From: Azoarcus sp. DD4
Lineage (GTDB): Bacteria > Pseudomonadota > Gammaproteobacteria > Burkholderiales > Rhodocyclaceae
Direction: 5' to 3'
Assembly: GCF_006496635.1 (NCBI RefSeq)
Contig: NZ_CP022958.1
Span: 3,720,001 to 3,784,000, forward strand
Length of the DNA: 64,000 nucleotides
The first letter of the stretch is position 1, and every line of letters begins with the position of its first letter. This document shows, one piece after another, positions 7,841 through 15,806 of this stretch. The position numbers and the translations under genes are program-made. Below the pieces are notes generated by a model. The model was not told the DNA's origin, did no database searches, and saw nothing but the letters and a program-made list of their open reading frames with translations.

Positions 7841-8422
7841 TCAGGACGCCTTGTTCAGCCGCAGCTTGAACTTCACCCGCACCTCAGGGCCGATCACCCG
7901 CGTTGCCGCCCATTCGCCCAGGCCGATGCCGAAGCTGCCGCGCTGCAGGGTCAGCTCGCCCTCCATGGTGGCCGCGTCGGCGGTCTCGCGCCAGGTGAAA
8001 GGCACCTCCACCGCCTGCTGCACCCCCTTGAGATCCAGCGTGCCGCGCGCCAGATAGCGGCTGGCACCGCCGTCGGCTGCCGTCATCGGCACCGGGCGCA
8101 GTTCGGCCGAACGAAAGGCTGCCTGCGGGAAACGGGCGAAATCGAACCACTCCGGCCCGCGGATCGCCCGGTTGACGTCGGCATGGCCCATGTCGGCGCT
8201 CGTCACCGCGATATCGACCTCGATGCGGCTGGCCGCAAGGTCGGCCGGATCCAGCCGCACCTGCGCCTGGAACTCGCGGAACACGCCGGGCGCCGGCGCG
8301 CGCTCGAAGCTGGCGACGAACTCCAGCTTGCTCGCAGCCGCGTCCATGCGCCAATCGGCCGCGGCGGCAAGCGGGCTTGCGCCAGCGCAGCACAGTGCGG
8401 CGAGCAGGAGCCTGACATTCAT
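7841..8422 (-). CDS. YceI-family periplasmic protein
   Basis: 193 residues with a cleavable signal peptide (about 1-22, ending PLAAAA). The mature part is canonical YceI: WRMDAAASKLEFVASFERAP, IEVDIAVTSADMGHADVNRA, RGTLDLKGVQQAVEVPFTW and LQRGSFGIGLGEWA. Its ATG at 8422 overlaps the cytochrome b561 stop in an ATGA, which shows translational coupling. YceI-b561 pairs are common in proteobacteria and are thought to handle quinone-like lipids; here a second YceI follows. Confidence 0.92.
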   Translation of the reverse strand: MNVRLLLAALCCAGASPLAAAADWRMDAAASKLEFVASFERAPAPGVFREFQAQVRLDPADLAASRIEVDIAVTSADMGHADVNRAIRGPEWFDFARFPQAAFRSAELRPVPMTAADGGASRYLARGTLDLKGVQQAVEVPFTWRETADAATMEGELTLQRGSFGIGLGEWAATRVIGPEVRVKFKLRLNKAS

Positions 8423-8973
8423 CGTTTTCGCGTTCTCCCGGGCAACATGCGCACGAGCACCTCGTCGCGCAGACGGTAGTGATGCCACAAGGCCGCGCCG
8501 ACGTGGGCACTCAGCACCAGCCCCAGCAGCACGACCAACACAAGGTGCAGCGTGGCCGCGGCATCCTCAACCGCCTCGTCGGGCGCCACCAGCGCCGGCA
8601 GGGGCCACAGCCAGAACATCCGGAACGGGATATCCGCCGCCGAACTCAGCACCCAGCCGCTCAAGGGCAACAACAGCAGCAACAGGTAGAGCAGTCCGTG
8701 GCTGGCACGGGCCGCCTGCCGCTGCCAGCGCGGCATGGCTGCCGGCAGCACCGGCGTGGGATTGAGCAGGCGCCACAGCAGCCGCGGCAGCATCAACACC
8801 AGCACCACCAGACCGAAGGATTTGTGCAGCACGAAGAGGTCGAGCTTGAGCGGCGACAGCCGCCACAATACGGCCGCCCAGCCGAGCGCGAGCTGGCCGA
8901 ACACCAGCAGCGCAATCAGCCAGTGCAGCAGCTTCGCCAGCGTTCCCCAGGAATCAACCGTATTGCGGAGCAT
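8419..8973 (-). CDS. Cytochrome b561 family membrane protein
   Basis: 184 residues with four hydrophobic segments (about 14-36, 50-68, 94-111, 137-160). Haem-ligand His candidates are in LLHWLIALLVFGQ (His17), DLFVLHKSFGL (His50), a central ARASHGLLYLLL and the last TM region ALWHHYRLRDE. This is the diheme b561/CybB architecture, which moves electrons between quinol and periplasmic or superoxide partners. First gene of the operon with two yceI genes; its start lies in the fairly open 8974-9232 gap. Confidence 0.92.
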   Translation of the reverse strand: MLRNTVDSWGTLAKLLHWLIALLVFGQLALGWAAVLWRLSPLKLDLFVLHKSFGLVVLVLMLPRLLWRLLNPTPVLPAAMPRWQRQAARASHGLLYLLLLLLPLSGWVLSSAADIPFRMFWLWPLPALVAPDEAVEDAAATLHLVLVVLLGLVLSAHVGAALWHHYRLRDEVLVRMLPGRTRKR

Positions 8974-9232
8974 CCCGCCCTTTCCTGCATCGAAAGACCC
9001 TTGCCCCCCGATGGGCGGCAGCCGGCGCTCATCTTAACCCGCCTCTTCCGTTGCCGAACCCGGCAGGCCTGCATTGGCCCAGCCGCCTCGAACGCAGCCA
9101 TACCGGGCCGCCAACTTCGTTACATACCCACTACAAAATTGTGGATATGACGGCGTTCCTTCCAGCCCGCCGGGTCTATAAACAAATCAGACGGGCATAT
9201 CCAGACAAGCTTGTTTCAATCAGGAGACGATC

Positions 9233-9592
9233 ATGAGAAAGCACACCCTCATCGCCACGCTCTTTGCCGCCATGCTGTCCGGCGGCGTGCTGGCACAAGG
9301 CGGAACACCGCCGGCGGCCGCCGAGGAACCAATCTTCGGTTCGCAGATGATGACGCAGCAGGAGCGCATCGAGCATCGCGACAAGATGCGCGCCGCCAAG
9401 ACCCTCGAAGAGCGCGAGCAGGTCCGCAGCGAGCATCACAAGCGGATGGTGGAACGTGCCAAGGAACGCGGCGTCACGCTGCCGGACGAACCGCCGGCAC
9501 GCGGCGGAGCCATGATGGGCCCGGGCGGCGGCAGGGGTTACGGTGGCGGCATGGGGCCGGGTGCCCGCCCCGATTCCCGGCCGGGTTACTGA
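9233..9592 (+). CDS. Small secreted hypothetical protein, Arg/Glu/His helix plus Gly/Met tail
   Basis: 119 residues with an AGGAGA site nine bases upstream. A Sec signal peptide ends GGVLAQ near residue 22. The mature part has a charged helix (MMTQQERIEHRDKMRAAK, EREQVRSEHHKRMVERAKER) and a Gly/Met/Arg-rich tail ending in GRGYGGGMGPGARPDSRPGY. His and Met clusters could bind metals, but I do not recognise the family. It is monocistronic with its own promoter region. Confidence 0.7.
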   Translation: MRKHTLIATLFAAMLSGGVLAQGGTPPAAAEEPIFGSQMMTQQERIEHRDKMRAAKTLEEREQVRSEHHKRMVERAKERGVTLPDEPPARGGAMMGPGGGRGYGGGMGPGARPDSRPGY

Positions 9593-9960
9593 AGCCATTG
9601 CGACTTTCTGTCACCACAGCGGATTCACGACCGGGCCACCGACCGCTGCGTAGCCGCAGGGCACGCGGCGTAGCGAGCCTGCGGACATGGCGCGGAGCTG
9701 CCCGACGCCGCCACAGCGACGGGCAGCTCCGTCCAGTCGACTGCGGGACGGTCCGCCGACAGCCCCCGGTCGCGGTTTGCCCGGCGGTGGGCCACAGGCG
9801 GAACGACGTCACCCCACCGGGCACCTCAGCGGCAGACCACCGCCGCGGCGTGGCTTGCCCGCAACACTTTCGTCACATCTTTGAAGTAATTCACAAATTC
9901 CTCGTTGGCACAGCGGTTAAGCTTGCGCATGATGTGTGCAGTGCACCAGACGATAGAGCC
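9593..9960. other. 368-bp intergenic region with an 11-bp inverted repeat and a candidate promoter
   Basis: No convincing gene. A perfect inverted repeat GGAGCTGCCCG/CGGGCAGCTCC lies at 9694-9704 and 9720-9730 (15-base loop, no T-run). A sigma-70-like pair TTGGCA (9905-9910), 17 bp, CATGAT (9928-9933) is placed to transcribe the amidotransferase gene. The frame of that gene stays open upstream, but the segment has no start signal and the real product begins at the catalytic Cys. Confidence 0.45.
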
Positions 9961-10761
9961 ATGTGCCAGCTGCTCGGAATGAACTGCAACAAGCCCGCCA
10001 CCCTCCAGTTCTCGCTGGAGGGTTTTGTGCAGCGCGGCGGAGCGACGGACGAGCACCGCGACGGCTGGGGCATCGGCTATTTCGACGGCGACGGCGCGCG
10101 CGTAGTGCGCGACGCCAGCCCGGCTGCCACCTCCCCCGCCTGCCGGCATTGCGGCCAGGCCTTCCGCTCGCGCAACATCATTGCCCACATCCGCAAAGCC
10201 ACCCAGGGCGAGATCCGGCTGGAGAACTGCCACCCCTTTCACGCCCGCCTGTGGGGGCGCGACTGGCTGTTCGCCCACAACGGCAATCTCGAGGATTTCC
10301 ATCCCGAGCTGTGCCGGACGCGGCAACCCGTCGGCGGCACCGACAGCGAACGCGCCTTCCACTTCATGCTGACCCGGCTGGTGCAGCGCTTCGGCGACAC
10401 GCCGCCCGCCACTGCCAACCTGCTCGAAGAACTGCAGGAACTGTCCGCCTGGATCGCCCGCCACGGCACCTTCAATTACCTGCTGTCCTGCGGTGACGGG
10501 CTGTTCGCCCACTGCAGCACCGAACTCCACTACGTGGTGCGCGCCTACCCCTTCCGTTCGGCGCGGCTGCTCGATTGCGACCGCGCGATCGACTTCGCCC
10601 GCCACAATCATCTCGACGACCGCATGGCGGTCATCACCACCCGGCCGCTGACCGCCGACGAACCCTGGCAGCGGCTCGCCGCGGGGTCGCTCACGCTGTT
10701 CGTCGACGGCCGCGTCAGCGGACAGCAAGACGCGACCGAATCCTTGCAGCTCGCCGTGTGA
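9961..10761 (+). CDS. Class II glutamine amidotransferase (YafJ-like)
   Basis: 266 residues. The N-terminus MCQLLGMNC places the nucleophile at Cys2, as needed after Met removal. Typical class II features follow: DGWGIGYF, IIAHIRKATQG, LFAHNGNLEDF, VGGTDSERAFHFML. These match the YafJ/DUF3663-type stand-alone glutaminase domain that hydrolyses glutamine to ammonia; the acceptor is unknown. The start is fixed by the family rule that Met-Cys opens the protein. Confidence 0.9.
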   Translation: MCQLLGMNCNKPATLQFSLEGFVQRGGATDEHRDGWGIGYFDGDGARVVRDASPAATSPACRHCGQAFRSRNIIAHIRKATQGEIRLENCHPFHARLWGRDWLFAHNGNLEDFHPELCRTRQPVGGTDSERAFHFMLTRLVQRFGDTPPATANLLEELQELSAWIARHGTFNYLLSCGDGLFAHCSTELHYVVRAYPFRSARLLDCDRAIDFARHNHLDDRMAVITTRPLTADEPWQRLAAGSLTLFVDGRVSGQQDATESLQLAV

Positions 10762-10797
10762 GTGAGGATACGGATAGGGCCGCCGCACCGGCATCTG

Positions 10798-10803
10798 TAT
10801 AAT
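10798..10803 (+). promoter_or_regulatory. Perfect -10 hexamer ahead of metN
   Basis: TATAAT lies 32 bp before the metN ATG, giving a plausible short leader. The -35 position (TAGGGC, 17-bp spacer) is poor, so the promoter may depend on an activator. No S-box or SAM riboswitch fold is apparent in the 73-bp gap. Confidence 0.4.
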
Positions 10804-10834
10804 TCCGCGGCTCTGCATCCCTGAAAGACCAGCC

Positions 10835-11677
10835 ATGACGGCCCCAGCGTCTTCCTCCAGCGCCGCGATCCAGTTGCGCGGCGTGACCCGCCGCTTTCGC
10901 GACGCCGACGGTAACGAAGTCGGCGTCGAAGCGACCGACCTCGACGTCGCACCCGGTGAAATCCACGGCATCATCGGCTTCTCCGGCGCCGGCAAATCCA
11001 CCCTGCTGCGCCTGGTGAACCTGCTCGAACGCCCCGACGCCGGCCAGGTGATCGTGCATGGCGAGGATCTCACCACGCTGTCGCCCGACGGCCTGCGCAC
11101 CGCCCGTCGCCGCATCGGCATGATCTTCCAGCACTTCAACCTGCTGCATAACCGCACGGTGGCGGACAACGTCGCCTTTCCGCTGCGCATCGCCGGCGAA
11201 TCGCCGGCGCGCATCCGCGAACGGGTGGAAGCCTGCCTCGCCTTCGTCGGCCTCTCGGACAAGGCCGGTGCCTACCCGGCGCAGCTGTCCGGCGGCCAGA
11301 AACAGCGCGTCGCCATCGCCCGCGCGCTGGCGCCCGAACCGCACGTGCTCCTCGCCGACGAGCCGACCTCGGCGCTCGACCCGCGCACCACCCTGCAACT
11401 GCTCGACGTGCTGGCCGACGTCAACCGCCGCTTCGGCGTCACCATCCTGATGGTGAGCCACGAGATGAGCGTGATCCGGCGCCTGTGCCATCGCGTCTCG
11501 GTGATGGAACGCGGCCGCGTGATCGAGCGCGTCGCCATCGACAAGGGCCACATCCCCGCCGGCTCGCGGCTGGCGCAGTGGCTGGCCGAATTCGGCGACA
11601 TGGAAGGCGGCGCCGGCAACGGCACGCCCGACCCCACCGCCCACGACGCGCTGCAACGGGAGTCCAGCCATGTTTGA
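10835..11677 (+). CDS. metN: Methionine ABC importer ATP-binding protein, short form
   Basis: 280 residues. Walker A GFSGAGKSTLL (49-59), Q-loop MIFQHFNLL, signature LSGGQKQRVA (151-160), Walker B VLLADEPTSALD (171-182) and the His switch in MVSHE are intact. MetN normally has about 340 residues with a C-terminal NIL/ACT-like domain that senses methionine; here only some 40 low-complexity residues follow GSRLAQWLAEFG, so that domain is missing. It overlaps metI by 8 bp and is followed by metQ, which supports the substrate call. Confidence 0.9.
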   Translation: MTAPASSSSAAIQLRGVTRRFRDADGNEVGVEATDLDVAPGEIHGIIGFSGAGKSTLLRLVNLLERPDAGQVIVHGEDLTTLSPDGLRTARRRIGMIFQHFNLLHNRTVADNVAFPLRIAGESPARIRERVEACLAFVGLSDKAGAYPAQLSGGQKQRVAIARALAPEPHVLLADEPTSALDPRTTLQLLDVLADVNRRFGVTILMVSHEMSVIRRLCHRVSVMERGRVIERVAIDKGHIPAGSRLAQWLAEFGDMEGGAGNGTPDPTAHDALQRESSHV

Positions 11678-12335
11678 CGGCATCATCGAACTGCTGCCCG
11701 ACATCCTCAAGGCCATCGGCGAAACCCTGTTGATGATGGCGATCTGCCTCACCACCGCGGTCATCATCGGCGGCGCGCTCGGCATCTTCGTCTTCCTCAG
11801 CAGCAAGGGCCAGGTGCTGGGACGCTACCGCCGCACCAATCTGGTAGCCAACGGCGTCATCAACGTGGTGCGCTCCTTCCCCTTCATCATCCTGCTGGTG
11901 GCGGTGTCGCCCTTCACCCGCCATATCGTCGGCACCTCGATCGGCCCGCTGGCGGCGAGCGTGCCGTTGTCGCTGGCGGCGATCTTCTATTTCGCCCGTC
12001 TGATCGAGCAGACCCTGCGTGACGTGCCGCGCGGCGTCATCGAGGCCGCCGAAGCGATGGGCGCCACGCCGATGCAGATCGTGCGCCAGGTGCTGCTGGT
12101 GGAAGCGCGGTCGGGCCTCATCCTGGCGCTGACGGTGCTGGCGGTGAGCTTCCTGTCCTACTCGGCGGTGGCCGGGGTGGTCGGCGGCGGCGGTATCGGC
12201 GACCTCGCCATCCGCTACGGCTACTACCGCTTCCAGACCGACATCATGGTGACCACCATCGTGCTGCTGGTGGTGATGGTGCAGCTCATCCAGTTCTTCG
12301 GCCAGTGGCTCGCCCGCCGCATGGACAAGCGCTGA
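11670..12335 (+). CDS. metI: Methionine ABC importer permease
   Basis: 221 residues with five hydrophobic segments. The binding-protein-dependent permease signature EAAEAMGATPMQIVRQVLLVEA lies near 128-149, where the coupling helix contacts MetN. Start and end fit the MetI family (about 217 residues). It overlaps metN by 8 bp and is 82 bp from metQ. It forms the inner-membrane channel for D- and L-methionine. Confidence 0.94.
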   Translation: MFDGIIELLPDILKAIGETLLMMAICLTTAVIIGGALGIFVFLSSKGQVLGRYRRTNLVANGVINVVRSFPFIILLVAVSPFTRHIVGTSIGPLAASVPLSLAAIFYFARLIEQTLRDVPRGVIEAAEAMGATPMQIVRQVLLVEARSGLILALTVLAVSFLSYSAVAGVVGGGGIGDLAIRYGYYRFQTDIMVTTIVLLVVMVQLIQFFGQWLARRMDKR

Positions 12336-12417
12336 ATAAGCTTTGCTGATTTTCTTGTAGCCGGCGCGCGCCGCCGGCGCTTACGCTCCCGCTCCTTATC
12401 CGCACAAGGATTTCCTC

Positions 12418-13227
12418 ATGAAACTGCTGCGCACCCTCTTCGCCGCCGGCCTCGCGCTCGGCCTGGCTGCCGTCCAGCCCGGCGCCATCGCCCAGGACAA
12501 GAAGACCGCCACGCTCGGCGCCACCGCCGGCCCCAACTTCGACCAGCTCAAGCTCGGCATCAAGCCGGTGCTGGAAAAGAAGGGCTACACGGTGAAGCTG
12601 GTCGAATTCAACGATTACGTCCAGCCCAACCTCGCGCTGGCGCAGGGCTCGCTCGACGCCAACCTGTTCCAGCACCAGGCTTACCTGCGCAAGTTCGCCG
12701 CCGACAAGGGTCTCGACCTGGTCGAGGCGATCAAGGCGCCGATCGCGCCGCTCGGCCTCTACTCCAAGAGCCGCAAGAGCCTCGCCGAAGTGCGCGAAGG
12801 CGACCGCATCACGCTGGCCAACGACCCGAGCAACCTCGCCCGCGCGCTGCTGATGCTCGAAGCCAACGGCCTCATCAAGGTCAAGCCGGGCATCGATCCG
12901 CTCAAGGTCACCGAGAAGGACGTCGCCGAGAATCCGCGCAAGCTCAAGCTCGTCCCGATCGAAGCGGCGCAACTGCCGCGCACGCTGGACGACGCCGCCT
13001 TCGCGGTGGTGAACGGCAACTTCGCGATCGCCTCCGGCCTCAAGCTGACCGAAGCGATCGCCCTCGAGAAGACGCCGGACCACTACCTGCTGGTGCTGGC
13101 GGTGCGCGGGGCGGACAAGGACAGCCAGCTCACCCGCGATCTGGTCGCCGCCTTCCAGTCGCCCGAATACAAGGCGGTGATCCGCGAGCACTACAAGGGA
13201 TACGCCCTGCCTGACTACCTGCGCTGA
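12418..13227 (+). CDS. metQ: Methionine-binding periplasmic protein (NlpA/MetQ family)
   Basis: 269 residues. The signal peptide ends around GAIAQDKK with no lipobox Cys, so it appears to be a soluble periplasmic protein rather than the lipoprotein found in E. coli. Family motifs include VKLVEFNDYVQPNLALAQGS, LDANLFQHQAYLRKF, ITLANDPSNLARALLMLEANG and AFAVVNGNFAIASGL. It delivers methionine to MetNI. A good AAGGATTT site precedes the start, and a terminator follows at 13270. Confidence 0.94.
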   Translation: MKLLRTLFAAGLALGLAAVQPGAIAQDKKTATLGATAGPNFDQLKLGIKPVLEKKGYTVKLVEFNDYVQPNLALAQGSLDANLFQHQAYLRKFAADKGLDLVEAIKAPIAPLGLYSKSRKSLAEVREGDRITLANDPSNLARALLMLEANGLIKVKPGIDPLKVTEKDVAENPRKLKLVPIEAAQLPRTLDDAAFAVVNGNFAIASGLKLTEAIALEKTPDHYLLVLAVRGADKDSQLTRDLVAAFQSPEYKAVIREHYKGYALPDYLR

Positions 13228-13269
13228 ACTGCACGGCGCGCCGTCCCCGCTGTCGGCCGCCACCAGACG

Positions 13270-13303
13270 AAAAAGCCCCGTGCCGCAAGGCTCTGGGCTT
13301 TTT
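13270..13303. terminator. Intrinsic terminator after metQ
   Basis: AAAAAGCCC and GGGCTTTTT form a 9-bp stem around a 16-base loop, with A/T runs on both sides. It sits 43 bp after metQ and 49 bp before the convergent esterase stop, so it works in both directions. Confidence 0.8.
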
Positions 13304-13351
13304 CCTTGAACGCCGCCTCGCGACCCGCGCCGGCGCAAGGACGGCGTCCGC

Positions 13352-13984
13352 TCAGACCGTGGCGTCCTCGCGCAAGCGGGCGATGGCACGGTCGACCAGC
13401 GCGGGATGCGGCTCGTGGCCGATGCCCGGCAGCGTGTCCAGGCTCACGCTCGTCCCGAGCTGGCCCAGGCGTTCGGCAGCGGCGCGCGCAAGCTCTACCG
13501 GCATCACGCCATCCTGCTCGCCGTGGAGCAGATGGATGCGGGCCGCGGAGGCCTTGTCCGGCGGCACTGCAAACCGACCGGCAAAGGAGACGACGGTGGC
13601 CGCCGGCGGCCGCGCCAGGCGGGTGGACTCCAGCGCCATGATGCCGCCCTGCGAAAAGCCGACCAGCGTGGTCGCCTCCTCGTCGACGGCAGCCTCGGCC
13701 TGCCAGTGACGCACCGTGTCGCAAAACAGCGGCATCACCGCATCGACACGCGCCGGTCGGTTATCCTCGGTGACGCCACGCACCGAAAACCACTGCAGTC
13801 CGGCCGAGATGTCCGAAGCAAAGGGCGACGGCACCGCCACCACCAGGGCCCTGGGCATGGCCTGCGCCAGGCGCTGACCGACCGGAACCATGCTCGCCGG
13901 CAGCGCACCCACGCCGTGGAACAGCAACACCAGACCGTCGGTGGCGACACCGGCTTGCTGGATGACGATGGCGGCCTTGTTCAT
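13352..13984 (-). CDS. ypfH: Alpha/beta-hydrolase esterase, YpfH-like
   Basis: 210 residues. The nucleophile elbow is VGFSQGGIMALE (Ser111), with Asp158 in LLHGEQDGVMP and His190 in GIGHEPHP completing the triad. The N-terminus GLVLLFHGVGALPASM and the QWFSVRGVTEDNR segment are typical of the phospholipase/carboxylesterase branch that includes E. coli YpfH, an esterase of unknown natural substrate. It is single-gene and convergent with metQ. Confidence 0.87.
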   Translation of the reverse strand: MNKAAIVIQQAGVATDGLVLLFHGVGALPASMVPVGQRLAQAMPRALVVAVPSPFASDISAGLQWFSVRGVTEDNRPARVDAVMPLFCDTVRHWQAEAAVDEEATTLVGFSQGGIMALESTRLARPPAATVVSFAGRFAVPPDKASAARIHLLHGEQDGVMPVELARAAAERLGQLGTSVSLDTLPGIGHEPHPALVDRAIARLREDATV

Positions 13985-14104
13985 TGAGTCTCCCGCTGAG
14001 TCTGTCGGTAAGGAAAGCCCTAGTCTAGAAGGCGAGGGCGACGGGATAAACAGGCCTGGCCGGAAACCACTGTTGCCGTTTCCACAACAATCGCCGCGTG
14101 ATGC

Positions 14105-15346
14105 TCAGACGGCCGCCGGACGCAAGACCCGCCGGCTGGCGAGCAGCAGGCCCAGCGCGGCCACGCCGAACACGGCGCAGAAGGCCGTCACTGCAAGTGG
14201 AATGCCGATGTGGTCCGCCAGCACGCCGACGCCCAGCACCGGAACGATGGTGCCGAGATAGCCGACGGTGAAGAAGGACGACAGCAGGCCCGCGCGCTTG
14301 CCCACGGGCGTGACGCGGTTGACGATGCCCATCGCGCTCATGAAGGCGATGCCGTGACCGATGCCTGCGATCAGGTCGCTGACCCCGAACAGCAACGCCG
14401 AGCGTCCGCGCAGCGCCACCGCCAGCAACCCCACGCTCGCGATCAGGATGCCGAGCCCGAGCAGCATGCCGCGCCGCTCCGGCATGCCGCGCAGGACGAC
14501 CTGCGTCGCGGCCGAAATGCACAGCACCAGCGCGATCGCGAACCCGCTCACCGCGGTGCCGTGCCAGGGGAGCATGTCGCCGATGAAGGACGGCGCCAGC
14601 GACGCATAGAGGCTGTAGAGGGCGAAGGCGAGGAAGGCGGCCGCCCCGGCGACGGCAAAGGCGGGCCACGCCGCCCGCTCGGGCAGCACGAAATCCGGGT
14701 GCAGCGTCAACCGCCCCTGTGGCGCCTGGGCCGCGGCCGCCACGCTCCGCTGCCCACCCCTGCCGAGCGCGACGAGCACCACCGCCACCAGCGCGATCAC
14801 CACCAGGTAGCACGTGATCAGCGGCGCCGGGAACAACTGCGCAATGACGCCGGCAGCGAGCGGTCCGAGTCCGAAGCCCACCGCGCAGATGGTCGAGGCG
14901 ATCATCATGGCGCGGCGCCTGGGGCCGGCCGGTTCGAGTTCGACCAGCGCGGCGGTGCCCGCCGTGGTGGTCAGCCCCGAAGCCACGCCGATGACCGCCC
15001 GCCCGACCAGCAGCCAGCCCACGTCGGGCGCGAAGGCCGAGATGCCCAGCCCGACCGCGATGCCGACGAGCCCCACCTTGAGCACCCGCATGGGTCCGAG
15101 ATGGTCGGGCAGGCGTCCGAGGAATAGCAGCGTCGCCAGCACGCCGAACATGTAGGTGACGTAGATCAGCGTGATCGTGCTCGCCGGAAAGCCCCAGGCC
15201 GCCTGGTAGAGCGGATACAGGGGACTGGCCAGCGCGGTGCCCATGGTCCCGGCGCACAGCGCAGCGGCAGCCCAGGCGAAGGGAGACCAGGAATCGGGTG
15301 GTTCGGCTGAGGACACAGGGCAACTCCGGGCGAGGGTAGTCCGCAT
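14105..15346 (-). CDS. Major facilitator superfamily transporter
   Basis: 413 residues with about 12 hydrophobic segments. The loop 2-3 signature appears as FLGRLPDHLGPMRVL and the central region has the usual long loop (about 200-215). Likely a drug or small-molecule exporter of the DHA/YfcJ-like type. The start at 15346 lies at the left edge of the 22-bp repeat array shared with a divergent ArsR-like gene, so its expression is probably under that regulator. The substrate is unknown; quinones or electrophiles that also feed the neighbouring Old Yellow Enzyme are one possibility. Confidence 0.88.
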   Translation of the reverse strand: MRTTLARSCPVSSAEPPDSWSPFAWAAAALCAGTMGTALASPLYPLYQAAWGFPASTITLIYVTYMFGVLATLLFLGRLPDHLGPMRVLKVGLVGIAVGLGISAFAPDVGWLLVGRAVIGVASGLTTTAGTAALVELEPAGPRRRAMMIASTICAVGFGLGPLAAGVIAQLFPAPLITCYLVVIALVAVVLVALGRGGQRSVAAAAQAPQGRLTLHPDFVLPERAAWPAFAVAGAAAFLAFALYSLYASLAPSFIGDMLPWHGTAVSGFAIALVLCISAATQVVLRGMPERRGMLLGLGILIASVGLLAVALRGRSALLFGVSDLIAGIGHGIAFMSAMGIVNRVTPVGKRAGLLSSFFTVGYLGTIVPVLGVGVLADHIGIPLAVTAFCAVFGVAALGLLLASRRVLRPAAV

Positions 15347-15473
15347 TGTATATCTATTTTTTTCGATTCATAATTCGTAAAACTACGATATATACTTCTA
15401 AAAAAATCGATACATAATTCGATAAAACCCGATTCTTAATTCGATCCGTTCCGATACGTACCCTGCCGAAAAC
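15342..15473. repeat. Phased 22-bp operator-like repeat array between divergent genes
   Basis: Units begin at 15364, 15386, 15408, 15430 and 15452, exactly 22 bp apart. Their first 14 bases are CGATTCATAATTCG, CGATATATACTTCT, CGATACATAATTCG, CGATTCTTAATTCG and CGATACGTACCCTG. A weaker unit (CGCATTGTATATCT) may start at 15342. The segment is strikingly AT-rich against its GC-rich surroundings and fills the 135-bp gap between the MFS gene and the ArsR-like gene. The two-helical-turn period suggests cooperative binding on one DNA face. The binding protein is inferred to be the adjacent regulator. Confidence 0.75.
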
Positions 15474-15481
15474 CGACCGCC

Positions 15482-15775
15482 ATGGACCTCGACGAAGTCA
15501 TCAAAGCCCTCGCCCACCCGGTGCGCCGCGAAATCCTGCAGTGGCTGAAAGAGCCGGAAAAGCACTTCGCCGACCAGGAGCACCCGCTCGAAGTCGGTGT
15601 CTGTGCCGGCAAGTTCGAGCGCTGCGGCCTGTCGCAATCGACGGTCTCCACCCACCTGGCCATCCTGCAGCGCGCCGGGCTGGTGACCACCCGCCGCATC
15701 GGCCAGTGGGTGTTCTACAAACGCAACGACGAAGCCATCGCCGAATTCCTGCGCCAGATGGGCCAGGAACTCTGA
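15482..15775 (+). CDS. ArsR-family winged-helix repressor
   Basis: 97 residues. The wHTH reads LDEVIKALAHPVRREILQWL, then SQSTVSTHLAILQRAGLVTT and RRIGQWVFYKRNDEAI. Two cysteines, Cys41 and Cys48 (GVCAGKFERCGL), sit just before the recognition region and could act as a redox or electrophile sensor; this is inference. It lies directly before the Old Yellow Enzyme gene (31-bp gap) and beside the repeat array, so it probably controls both directions. No metal-binding CVC motif of ArsR/SmtB type is seen. Confidence 0.88.
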   Translation: MDLDEVIKALAHPVRREILQWLKEPEKHFADQEHPLEVGVCAGKFERCGLSQSTVSTHLAILQRAGLVTTRRIGQWVFYKRNDEAIAEFLRQMGQEL

Positions 15776-15806
15776 CCTCCCTCCTCCACCGATACGGAGC
15801 CCTCGC

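Noticed and set aside
9905..9926. Possible sigma-54 promoter (TTGGCAC...TTGC) before the amidotransferase
   Set aside because: The distance between GG and GC is 16 bases instead of 10, so it cannot be a sigma-54 site; a sigma-70 reading fits better.
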